Source of the DNA: Strigops habroptila
Taxonomy: Eukaryota > Chordata > Aves > Psittaciformes > Psittacidae
DNA length: 64,000 nucleotides
Reading direction: 5' to 3'
NCBI RefSeq assembly: GCF_004027225.2
Contig: NC_044278.2
Span: forward strand, 53,707,411-53,771,410
The notes beneath the pieces are model-generated. The model saw only the letters and a list, made by a program, of their open reading frames with translations, made no database searches and was not told the DNA's origin. Made by a program: the position numbers and the translations under genes. Shown piece after piece: positions 1 through 12,200 of this stretch. Positions within the stretch are counted from its first letter, which is position 1. Each line of letters opens with the position of its first letter.

Positions 1-1017
1 TGAAAGATCATGCTAGGAGGTGTTAAATTCTGGCATGTTAAAACCCCTTGAAGTATGATGTCTTTGAAATTTATTTCTTTCCCTATTCTGACCAAAAAAA
101 AAAAAAAAATTGCTGTGCGTGATATGCCTCTAAAAAGTGCCAAGTATATAACTTTTCTACATTATAACTTTGAGGGAAAAGCAAGGGTGGGAATGATGCT
201 GATTTCCTTCACTGAAAGTTGTTTAATTTTAAATTTTATATGTCTTGTAATCCATGGCTGAGTCCCCAGTTCATCTGAAGTTCTTAGATACTATTCTTTA
301 ACACATGTTACGTGTTCAGCAGAAGGTGGAAAGAGGATTGGTAATTTATTTCATCCAGAATGCAAGACACATATTAAGTCCATGATTTTTTTTAGGCTAG
401 ACCAAGACAGGCAGAGGAAAATTGAACTTTCTGGAGAAAGTGCTCTTTCTACAAATGTTAGAATTCTTTTGAACTTGAACTATGAGTAGCCAATTAGCCA
501 TACATCTTGAAAGCTTACCTGGCACAAATGTTTCCATGTTTGATTAGAGTTCAGCTACCACACCTACACTGCAGAGGACTAAAATATTTAGATGTGTTCC
601 CTGGCACTTGCTTGATTGTTTTTTTTTTGCCACAGCATGCTATATGGAAGATAAAAATAATGTATAAACAGATGCTGACTATTTTTTGGCATTTGTTAAA
701 GTCAAAAGTAACTCACTTCCAGAGGATTAGAACGTATGAATAAACCACATTTTTTGTTATGTAGTCCTTACATTTTAGGTTAAGTTTTGCTCATTATAAA
801 CTATTTATTGGTTCCGGCAGAAGTGATGGCAGAAACACAGCAGTCAGAACACTCAGAACTGTGTAGTGCTAAGTCTGGACTACTACGAAATCCATGCACT
901 TTTTATTTAAAAAAAATTCACAGTCATTTTTTTCTGACATTTACAGGTATCGTTGTTTAACTTGACCCTTTTCTTCAGGATTAGGTGGTCTACATTTCTC
1001 TCTCAGGATTTAAAAAC
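1..1017. other. intergenic, no gene seen
   Basis: AT-rich sequence with a poly-A run near position 93. Short reading frames are present in several frames, but none has splice signals, composition or similarity that supports a gene. It ends at the 3' tail of a CR1 element. Confidence 0.6.
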
Positions 1018-2720
1018 ATAGAAAATTGTAGAATGGTTTGGGTTGGAAGGGACTTTTAAAGATCATCTAGTCCAATCTCCCTGCTATGGGCAAGGACGTC
1101 TTTTACTAGATCAGGTTCCTCAAAGCCCTGTTACAACCTTATCTTCAACACATCCACTGATGAGGCATCCAGAACTTCTCTGGGCAACCTGTTCCAGTGC
1201 CTCGCTACCCTTGTGATAAAAAATTTCTTCCTTATGTCCAATCTAAAAGTACCCTTTTTCAGTTTAAAAACTCTGTCCTTTGTCCTGTCACTACAAGCCT
1301 TGGTAAAAAGTCTCTCTTCATCTTTCTTGTAGGCCCTCTTTATGTGTCGGCAGGCCACAATAAAGTCTTCTCAGAATCTGCTCTTCTCCAGGCTGAGCAA
1401 CGTCAACTCTCACAGCCTTTCTTCAGAAGAGATGTGTTCCAGCCCTCTGATCATTCTTGTGACCCTCCTCTGGACTCGCTCGAACAGGTCCATGTCCTTC
1501 TTGTGTTGGGGGCCCCAGAGCTGAACACATTACTACAGGTGGGGTCTCATGAGAGTGGAGTAGAGGAGGAGAATCACCTCCTTCAACCTGCTGGTCACAC
1601 TTCTTTCAATGCAGCTCAGGATACAGTTGGCTTCCTGGGCTGCAAGCATACATTGCTGGGTCATGTCCTCCAATAACCTCTAGTCCTTCACTGAAGGGCT
1701 GCTCTCAATCCATTCATCCTCTAACCTGTACTGATACTGGATATTGTCCCGATCCAGGTGCAGGACCTTGCACTTGGCCTTGTTGAACTTCATGAGGTTT
1801 TCACAGGTCCACTCCTCAAGCCTGTCAAGCTCCTCTGGATGGCATCCCTTCCCTCTAGCCAATGAACTGCACCACACAGCTTGATGTCATTTGCAGACTT
1901 GCTGAGGGTGCATTCAATGCCACTATGTCATTTATGAAGATGTTAAATAGTACCGGTCCCGGTATGGACTCCTAAGAGACACCACTCATTACTGGTTTCC
2001 ACTTGGACAATGAGCCATTTACTGTAACTTTTTGGACATGGTCATCCAGCCAATTTATTATCCATTTCATTCATCCAACCCACATTTCTCTAATTTAGAA
2101 CGTTGTGCAGGACCATATCAAAAGCCTTACAGAAATCCAGGCAGATGACAACTGTAGTTCTCTCATCCACTGATGCAGTCATTCTATTGTAAAAGGCCGG
2201 TAGTTTAGTCAGGCACAATTTGTCCTTGGTGAAGCCATGCTGGCTGTCTCTAATCACCTCCCTGTCTTCTATATGTTTCAACAGGTCTTTCAGGAGGATC
2301 TGCTCCATGATCTACCTGGTTATGGAGTTGAGGTTGATTGGTTGGTAGTTTCCAGTGTCCTCCTTTTTACCATTTTTAAAAGTGGCTGTGATGTCCTTCA
2401 CCAGAGACATTGCCTGACTCCCATGACTGTTTGAAATATGATAGAGAGTGTCTTGGGTCTCTCAGGACCCCGGAATGAATCTTATTGGGTCCCATGCACT
2501 TGTGCATGTTGAGGTTCCTCAGGTGGTCTTGAACTTGATCTTTTTCGTCAATGGAAGGGACTTTGTTCCCTTAGTCCCTGCCTGGAGGCTCAGGGGTTTG
2601 AGATATGTGGGAAGAGAAACTACCATTGAAAACTGTGGCAAAACCACTGTTGAGTACCTGAGTCTTCTCCATGTCAATTGCCCTAGTTTCTCAAAGACAG
2701 TTCTGTGCAGTCAACCCATT
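1018..2720 (-). mobile_element. CR1 non-LTR retrotransposon, 5'-truncated
   Basis: On the plus strand the left edge reads as the reverse complement of the CR1 3' tail (AGAATGGTTTGGGTTGGAAG), so the element lies on the minus strand. Broken pieces of the CR1 ORF2 reverse transcriptase and its C-terminal region can be read on the minus strand. These are about 2090-2308 (motifs [13 protein letters not shown] and CLDFCKAFD), 1680-1877 (LMKFNKAKCKVLHL) and 1131-1358 ([19 protein letters not shown]). They lie in different frames with stops between them, so the copy is dead. The 5' limit is approximate because similarity fades near 2,720. Confidence 0.9.
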
Positions 2721-4538
2721 CTTCTACATAGAGGGCAACCTCCTTGACACTCCTTCTTTGACTATCCTTCTGAACAGTTCTTAACTTGCAGTCTGGTGAT
2801 CTTTCTTGCGAAAACCCACTCCCACTTTGCTGTGGGTACAGAAAACATTCTTTGTTGTATATCTAGAATTTGGGTAAACTCCAGTTTCCAACAGCAACAA
2901 TGTTGAACACAACCAGGATGTAACAGAGACTGAAATGAGGAATAGCAAGCCAAAGAAAAACAAAAGTGAAAAAACCCTGTAGACAGATCTAAATTACATT
3001 TAATTGATTAACGATATGTTATGAATAACACAGGTTATTGTGTAGCATAGAAGGCAATTTTAAATACATCAGGACTAGGAGAGACCAAATATAAGGTAAT
3101 ATAATAAATCTTTTAATCCTATGATACACCTTTAGACATACTCAGAAGGACATGAAGAAATCATAGGCATGTATCCTGTATTCTGTTTACAGAATACAAT
3201 GCATACACTTGCAAACATCAATTACACTTATGTTTTAATTATCTTGCATCTGCCTGGAGTTAACAGTGGGTCATATATGGTAGACTCCCATGGGAAGGGT
3301 ATAAGATGACATGGAAAATGAATGGGAAATTTAATCATGCCGTGCTCACTGAAACATTCACTTGGTAATTGGTCTGACTGAGCTTGAAGATTGTTTTGTA
3401 AAGATATACCAGTAGTCATGCCTGGCAAAGTCCCAGATCCATTTACCTGTCTGCCTACCTAATTATTTTTTTAAGTACTCCATTGGTCTTTAGTAAAAGA
3501 ATACAATTATCCCTGTTACTGTATAAGACAGCCTGATTTGTCCATGAGAAAGGAGATATGTCTGAACTAAGAATTTAATTGAGAACTTGGATGTGCCAGG
3601 CCAGGACTTTACACAATACATGTACTATGTGCAGATCTCTCAGAGTCCAGCCTGCCCTGCTGGCATCAGCAGTCACATAGACAGAAGTTGCCTCTGTTGG
3701 CCTGTGCATCTTTAAATTTATTGTTTCTCACCACATTTAAAAGATTTTCCTCTGTGTTTCCAGTGCACAAGGTGATGTACATGTATTTGAGCTTTTTCAT
3801 GCACTGGAAACAGGAGAGGTGTGATGGTGAGGTGTTTCCCCTGAGCTTGTCTCACCAAGCTGATTCAGCATGGACTTTCCCAGAGCCCCATGAATGCAGA
3901 GTTCCAGCAACACAGTTGCCCAGGTTGCCTACTGCTCTTGAAATGGCATGCAAGTAACAGCATAAGCTGCCAGGTCTGAGGCTTTGGGATCTGAAACTAG
4001 GTTTTGCAGCAGGGATCCAGAAAGCCCCAGTTTTCCAACAATGCTCTGGGAAAGTTTCCATGGGAGCCCTCACTCTGGTTTACCAGCACTGCTCCCTTTG
4101 CAGGTCATCATTCAAAAGGAAGGCCATTTCACAGTGTTGCTATTCTTCATCAAATAAATTGCCCTCATTTCAGTTTATTCATTATCTTTAATAATGCAGA
4201 TGTTTCTCAGCAAGCATTTTTCACGCTAACATATGAACCCTGACAATCAGACCAATGGATGAATTAGTCTTGCTTAGTACAAAAGCATAAAGGAAATGTT
4301 CTTACAGGTCCTACAAACTAATAATGTCCATATGAAAAGATTAATGATCCTGCAAGAAAAATGGAAACAGGAATAAGGTGATAAGAAAAATTAAGAAGAG
4401 ATCTACATTTAGAACTAGTTATGAGTAGGGCTTATAGCAACATAAATGAATCATTGTAAATTTGTATGCTTATTAAACCCTCTCTAAGGAAGTCAGAACT
4501 ACTTGCACAGAATTTTCCAATTCTTAAATTTCAGAAGG

Positions 4539-4588
4539 AAATAAAAATAAAAATAAAAATAAAAATAAAAACAAAAATAAAAATAAAT
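4539..4588. repeat. (AAAAT)n microsatellite
   Basis: A run of AAATA/AAAAT units broken by one C substitution. This is a typical A-rich microsatellite. Confidence 0.9.
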
Positions 4589-5346
4589 ACAGCAATGAGC
4601 AGGGCAGGGGTGAATAAACTTTAAAAATACTCCACAGGTAAACATATAAATAATATATGAGCTAATAATAAGTGAACATATAAAAAATAAGTGAGCTAAA
4701 CCCCATCAAATCTGGTAAATTTAATAAATTATTTAAAAACAGTTTGGGATAATAAGGCACAGCTGCTGGTGTCATCCTGAGTCATATAGCGGCTTATTAG
4801 GCAAGTTGCTAGGGCATAGCAGAATGGAACAGATGTACTGGTAAGCCTTGATGTGCAGTGCAATAAGACTGCTCTGGCACAGAGCTGCAGAGAAGCATTT
4901 TCACATGTAGGAAGAAAACTGAAAGCACTTGTGAAGAGAAAATGCTATGATACTTAGATCTGCTTTCCCTACAGAGCCTGAATTTAACTGTCCCTACCTA
5001 CAGGTGCAGCTAGAGCAGACTACTCTAGCTACCCTAGCTACTAGGTCCATGCTCATGTCCTGCAGATAGGAGATCTGGAGTGAATAATAATAAGTCAGGA
5101 GTGCATCACCTTGGCTGAAGCACTGACAAGCTTCACCTACATGAGTTCAGAGATGCACTGCCCGCTCTCACTTCAGCCTTCCTCACCCACCCCACCCCTG
5201 CGATGACGAGGGTTTTCTTCTTGGGCAGCTGTTTGAGTCCAAGAGGTACTTGTGAACAGCCACATGCCTGACAGGTTTGTGGAAGCTCACTCAACCAGAC
5301 AGACAAGTCATCAAAAATCCTAGGAGTGGTTATTTACAAGAATTTC

Positions 5347-5369
5347 ATAAATAAATAAATAAATAAAAT
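5347..5369. repeat. (AAAT)n microsatellite
   Basis: About five and a half tandem AAAT units. Confidence 0.85.
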
Positions 5370-6688
5370 CTCAGGAGAACCATGTTTCATTTTCTCATGA
5401 GCTCTTCTCCAACATCACTTTTCAGTAATGAATAAAAGAAGCAAAATCAGCTGTTGAAAGGCGATTTATTCCTACCTGCAAGTACATCTCTTCAACTAAT
5501 AAAAATGTCACATTAGCCTCTGACCTTGTAAGCCTTGTCCTAGGCATGAACAGGGGAATTTGTACATAAATCATAAACTTCTGTCTCTGAAACCTCTTTC
5601 CCATTCTGAAAGACCATTATCGAGGTCAGAAAGCTAGCATGGAAATATCATATGATTTAGGTTTGGAGAAGTTATATATGAGTATAAATGGTGGCTTTTG
5701 TTATGAAGTCTCAGCTATTGGTAAAGTTCAGTAATAACAAAAGGCCAGGACTTTCTTCTCCTGAAGTTATATGAAGCTTATATATATATGAAGCTTTCTT
5801 ATTATCACAGAGCAAATTAGAATGCAACTTACAGCATATTAATAACTCAGCACCAAGTCCCCACGTGGATTGTTACCTAATGATGTATGTAATATATATT
5901 AGCCTGAAGTAAGAATTACATCTCTTTTCATACCATTAAGTGAGAGCCTGATTCCCCTAATGCTGAAGCAATGATGTCGTAAGTTGCTGCTGAACCTTAG
6001 GAACATTAGGATTGCAGTGAGTGATAATTATAGAACAGCTAGGAATTGGTTTGTTAAAATATTTCTATAAGGTATGCTTGTTGTGAAGATTTCATACCTT
6101 TGAGAGCCAAGGACATCGACTATATTCCTTGGGTATTTGACATTTAGTAAGAATGGTAGAAAATGTATGTCAAGTATAAACGATATGGTCTTCTGTATAT
6201 TTACTCATCTTCATTATAAGTGATAAGACTATTAAGACTATTGCAGATAAGACAAATAAGACTATTGCAGCCCCACAGCTTGCCAAATAACTGTTTCTTG
6301 TCTTTAATTGTGGTCTTAATTATAATGAACAAATTGACCTTGGCAAATTTGGACTTTCAAACTTCTAATGCTGTCAGGGATGGCAGCAAATAGGACACTC
6401 TGAGAACTGACCTTTTCAAGGTCTTTTACAAGATACGCTAATAACAATGTTTTACAAGATATGTTGCTTCCTTAAATACAGGATAATGCTTCCCTGCACT
6501 TGATGTACACTAATGGTCCACACGAGGAATCACTAAAGAGCAGCTATGGGTCTGTGCTTTAACTCCAGTTTGTGCACCGAATTCTCCATGTTGACAAACC
6601 GCAAGATCCCAGGCGAGGTACACAGAACAAATGCAGTGCAGCTGTAAAATGCAGAGGGATCCCTTTTAAGCTACCCAACCTCAGTATC

Positions 6689-6985
6689 ATGGAATCATAG
6701 AATTACAGAATGGTTTGGATTGGAAGAGACCTTAAAGATTATCTAGTTCCAACCCCCTGCCATGGACAGGGACACCTTCCACTAGACCAGGTTGCTCAAA
6801 GCCCCGTCCAGCCTGGCCTTGAACGCTGCCAGGGATGGGGCAGCCACAGCTTCTCTGGGCAACCTGTGCCAGTGCCTCACCACCCTCACAACAAAGAACT
6901 TCTTCCTAATATCTAATCTAAATCTACCCTCTTTCAGCTTAAAGCCATTCCCCCTTGTCCTGCCACTTTATGCCCTTGTGAGCTA
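6689..6985 (-). mobile_element. CR1 3'-end fragment
   Basis: It begins on the plus strand with the complement of the CR1 tail (ATCATAGAATTACAGAATGG) and continues through the conserved CR1 3' region (CCTGCCATGGACAGGGACAC). The element is therefore on the minus strand. About 300 bases remain, with no intact reading frame. Confidence 0.92.
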
Positions 6986-9074
6986 AGAGTTGAGGTAGAT
7001 CTGAGACGTATTCTATGGATGGGAAAGCACAGTTTCATGCAGTTACAGCATGGATGGGGGACTTGCTTAGTGGTGCTGCTCCTTTATTGAGCAACAGTGT
7101 ACCTCTCAAGAGGCCATTTTAATGAAGAGATAGTGGTCCCCTTAATTGACAGAAATCTGTTAGGTCTCCATAGCTTGACAAAGTCAGAACAAAATATATC
7201 TCATTCTGGGAGTGGGGAGAATTTATGATAACACATCGAAATATCAGTGGTGATATCTGTTTTTTGGGGGGCTTTGGAGCTAAGTTTCTTCCATAATAAA
7301 ACTGTGGAGTGTGCTGAAGAACTTGACTGAGGCTGGAGGGCAGGCAGTGATGCTAAATGCTGATATATACTGTGGCAATCCAGATATTTATTTTGTTCTT
7401 AAGTCTGCAACAAAAATAATACTGTGCACAATTTCAAATGCTCTGGAGAGCTTACTAAATATTTATGGACAGCTTTACATAGCAGCTTGGTTTAAATTTT
7501 CTGGAAAAGGTTGAATTACAGCACAACAAATTCTCTAATTTATTGCACCTCATCATTTAAGAAAAATCCTGGAAATTATTTTGGAACTGATACATTTAAA
7601 AAACATATATATAAAATACATACACATATATGTAAGTATGTATGTATAAAAGACTCCAGCATTAAAGCTGTAAACAGCCTATAAAAGGAGAAAAAAATTT
7701 AGACATTACTCACAATAGGTTATTCTTGCCAAGCATATACCCTTACTAACTCCATAGACAGTTTCTGTTAACCAGACCTTCAGAGGACATTGGATATTCC
7801 ATGAAAGAAGACTATACAGATCTTATTAAGCAAATGCAAAAAGTATGCATAAAAGAAATATTTTTGTGAAAATATGCAGCATTCTATTCCTATCTTTTCA
7901 TTACGAAGACATGTAAAATAAGACCAAAAATAGTGTGAAATATGCAACTACATCCCTGAACTGCTTTATAGTTGCATTGCCTAAATAATGCTAAAACAAA
8001 CTGTTATGAAGTGGAGGAGTTCATAGAAAAATGTGTGTGCTGTAGAATGGATGAAGAGAAGCTTGGTTTTCCTTTGAAATGGAAAATGTGTTTACTCAAA
8101 TTAATTCATCGGCAGAGGCCAGCATCCAAAATGAAACTCAACACTTGCACAATACAGTTGCGGTAAGAAGCAAAAAAGCCCAAAACCACCTCTCATTTCT
8201 AGAGAAGACCAGGTAGATTACATTTCCTTGCTACCAGATATATTTCTTCATCACCTAAGCAACCCTGCTGTCAAGACACGCTGGCATTTGATCAACTTCT
8301 TGGTTAAAACCAATGTTATTAGGAACCATAGATACCACATGAGCTGCAGCTCACATGGATGACTCTTCCGGCTTAATATGCTTTTCTGGCTTTTAATATG
8401 CTTTTAGCCCACACTCTAGCCATGGGATCTCTTTGCCTAAGCACAACATGTTAATTACTCTTTATTTCTCAGCTCTGAGTTTCTGTTCCAGCACAGGATG
8501 ACTTGCTGTGGTGGGTGGGAACCATCTTCCATGTTGCTGTTCCCTCAGAGGAGCAGGGGGCTCTGAGGCCATGCCCACTCTGCCCAGGGGGGAGGAGGCT
8601 AGGGACTCTCTGGGACCCATACCATGAACCTGCATTGCCAGTTTGCAGCCCAGATCCCACATCTGAGGGTGCCTGTGCTGGGAAGGGCCCAGATGGCACA
8701 TCTCAGCAAGGGCCAGAGGACAAGCAAGGTGTAGAACAGGAAAGGCTCAGCTGGTCACTTCCACAGTGGTGTATGCCTAATGGGTAGAAGGGATGATGAC
8801 TTTTCCCATGTTAGGCTACAGTGCAGACTCAAGACTAAGGACTCTTTCAAGTGTTTAATTTGCGTAAGATGAGTGTTTGGGATAACATTGACAAGTAGAT
8901 CCTTCAGAGGATCTTCTGACCAGTATGAGCAGTTTCCTGCCAGCTGTAACATCCATCTTACGTAATTTCTTTCATAAATATATCAGCTTCATCCAAACAC
9001 TGCTTTGTTACCTTCTTCAGGCTGTTCCAGGAACTTAACCCTCTCGTACATGGAAATTGTCTTATCATATCCCG

Positions 9075-9240
9075 GTTGTTTTTTGGGTTGGTTTTTTGTT
9101 GGGATTTTTTTGGTTGGTTTTTTGTTTGTTTGCTTGTTTGTTTGACTGATTGTTTGCTTGCTTGCTTGTTTTGTTTTGTTTTGCTTTTGTTTGTTTGTTT
9201 CTTTGTTTTGTTGGTTGGTTTGGAGTTTTTTTCTTTCTTT
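9075..9240. repeat. G/T-rich (GTTT/GCTT) low-complexity tract
   Basis: The plus strand is almost wholly T and G in GTTT, GTTTG, CTTG and GGTT units with almost no A for about 165 bases. It is a strand-asymmetric degenerate microsatellite. Confidence 0.85.
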
Positions 9241-12200
9241 TCCCCATGTCTTAACTGTACTTCATTATACTTATGTCTGCTTTTTCCTTCAGCTTAAATA
9301 TGTCCCCATCCTCCATGATATGCCATACTCACGTCCCTGGTCACAGGTATATATCTCCCCACCAATACTAGGACACTGTCTCTGTTGTCCCTCCTCTCAT
9401 CTTCATCCACTGCTACATCCCTTTCTACAAGATTTTCCTTTTCCTGTAGTTATTTTTCCCATTCTCCAAGAATTTAAGTCGAGGTAATTTATCAGAAGAA
9501 GTTCTCTTCCCCTGAAACCATTCTCTTGGACAAAAACACCCCAAACCTCATGTGTCTTTGAAAAAGAGCAAAAATTTGGGGCCCGGGATGTGGGTGATGT
9601 GAGTGTGGGGGTGTCTTTGGAAAGGCAGTTTCCCCCCTTTGCAGACTGCAGCAGTACAACAGGCTGGAGTCCAGCTGCAGGACAAGAGAATAAGGGTCAC
9701 TAAACCTGCAAGATGTAGCCCCACAGAGGGAGGGGATGGTGGCAAGTGCAGGACAACATCAGGCGCACAGGTAGCAGAGCACAGGCTTTCCATCATCAGG
9801 TCATTTTGTGCCTTTAGCCATCTGCTTCTTTGGCGACCACTTACTCTGCATAAAACGTCTCCTGTCCACAGACAAAAACTTCAGAAAAACAACTCTGATC
9901 CACAAGGAACAAGGACTAGATCACCTTCTCATCAAAGACAAATTGTTTAGGACTTTCCTATTCTCTGCTCTCTGTTACCTACCCTTCTGGTTGCTATATT
10001 TTCTTTTTAATACCCACTATATTGACTATATTATTCATCTTACCCCTGGATCCTCCCAGGGTGTCTAGTGTAACTTAAATATTCCAAAAAAGTGCTATGC
10101 CACAGATTCAACATCAAGTGCTCTTGTAACTACTACCATATATAAATCATACCTGATACTGGCAACTCAGTTTTCCTTTCTCCTCGTAGCAGTATAATAT
10201 TTTTGTTAGGGAATGTAAATCTAGATGACACAGAGCCTTCATCTCCCATCCTGTTGGCGTTCTTATACCATTAATGCTCTTTTACGTGATATGCCAGAGT
10301 TCTCTTTTAGTATCTTTTATGGAGGTTGATTCAGTATTCACTGGGCAAGAAGCAGTCTGATTTTACAGCATATTCCCAGGGCAGCCAGACCTTTCAAACC
10401 TGTGCCATGTGCGTACTTCAATCCTCACTTAGCAGACAACTATATAGTCATCTTCTGTGCTGCTTTCCTGCATCTTCACAAATGAGGATACCAATCATTC
10501 TGCTCTCAGCTTTTGATTCTTAACCACCCCCTCAAAATCCCGGGATTTCCCATTTCCAAATTTTCACCTGCACCCTTACAGGGAAGCACAGATGCTACTG
10601 GCAAGTGAGTTCTTGTACCTAACCATGCAGCCAAGCTGTCCCACACAAAACAAAATTGCCACAACTGGCATGCAGTAACTTCCACCTGAGACAGCATCTT
10701 CCAGCTCCTTGTGCTTGCCCACTTATTTCCACATGTGTGGATTTGGAAGCTGTGGCCATCCTCAGTTTGAGGCATTAATACTGAAATCTGTGCACCCCAG
10801 AGACAATACATGCCATTGATGACAGTATTAAATTATTTCTTTTGTTTAAAAAGAAAAAAAAAAAAAAGTAAACCCAAACAAAACCCAAAAGCCCAACCCT
10901 TCTCATATTTTTTTAACTTCTATTTAGTGGGATGCATAGATATGCTGCAATACCACTGTTGTGACTGTGAAAATACAAGCATGTGACCCAGCTCCACTTT
11001 TAGTAGAGATCTTAAAGCATTCCTACAACATAAGCAGCAACTTAGCACCTGCCAAGTCACAGCATCAGCCTCAGTGTGATTAGCATCACCTTTTTTAAAT
11101 AGTCAAAAGAGGCCCCCATACAATTTTGCTAGGAATTTTCTGCTGAATTACTCTTTAGCAAAGCTCCAAGGAAAGGTGGGAGCACATATGAAAATGTGTT
11201 TCCACTGGTTTTGTGGTAGCAGAGATCCTTCTCCCAAACTTCTCTTCTGAAATCTGTGCTTAATTCAAACATCCTGGTGAGTGATGTGCAATTTTGTTGC
11301 ACACTGTGGCAACCCAAGCATCTTCAGCAGATGACAAAGGACATTCTAAAGTGCACTGTGACAGTCCAAGTGTCAGGGCTATTGCAAGGACAGTGCCCTA
11401 GTTTTCTTGGATATATCACTATTTCTTGTGATTCTCTGGATAGAGTCTTTCCTTCACTGCTGCAAAAGGAAGACATTTTCCCACTGAGTGATTAGCAGGC
11501 AGTTCATTGAACAAAGGATGTTCTTAAGCCAAGGGACACTTTCATTTCCTCTGCAGAGACTTGAGCTCCCCATAACAGAAATATATGTTATTTTAAGAGA
11601 GTGGAGACACGCACTGCTTCTTGGGCTGTCCTTTCATTGCAGGGTTTTGGTGACAGGGTGAGATCACCATATAGGGAAGGAATAAAGAAGCCAGGTCTAC
11701 TGCAGATGCTCTGGCACTCCATAATGCAGGAGATTAAGCTAACGTTTTGCCTGCCCAGCATCAAAACTGTTTGGCAGAAATACGTAGGACTGCTGAAATT
11801 TAAAAGCAGTTCTTAGACTTTGACATTTGCTTTGTTGCAATGAAATTCTGCTTTTGTAAGCCTCCACTGCTCACTAAAGTTCTCATTAGACAAGTTTTTT
11901 TAGTTAATGTTAAATGCAGAAGTGTAGGATAAGGTGAATATTCAGAAGAAGCAGCAAGCTAAAAATGGCATTCATTTCAACTGTTTATTTCCTCCCAAAG
12001 AGAAAAAATCAGTGCCTGCCATATATTTATGACACTTGCTAACTATGCAGTTACTGGGACTGTGTTAACCTTGGCTCTGGTTTTGTTTCCAAGGGGAAAT
12101 GGATGTCTAAAACTTTGGTGTTTGTCTTGCCTCCTTCATTCTGAATGATTTCATAAGGTGTCCAGTTCCATATTTACCTAAAAAAATTCTCACTGTTTGA

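Larger units (their letters stand above)
2721..6688. other. gene-poor stretch
   Basis: About 4 kb of AT-rich sequence holding two A-rich simple repeats (listed separately). No open frame shows convincing coding character or flanking splice sites. I see no gene here. Confidence 0.5.

Noticed and set aside
1197-1676. 159-codon open frame on the plus strand
   Set aside because: It is antisense to the CR1 ORF2 remnants on the minus strand, which explain the sequence.
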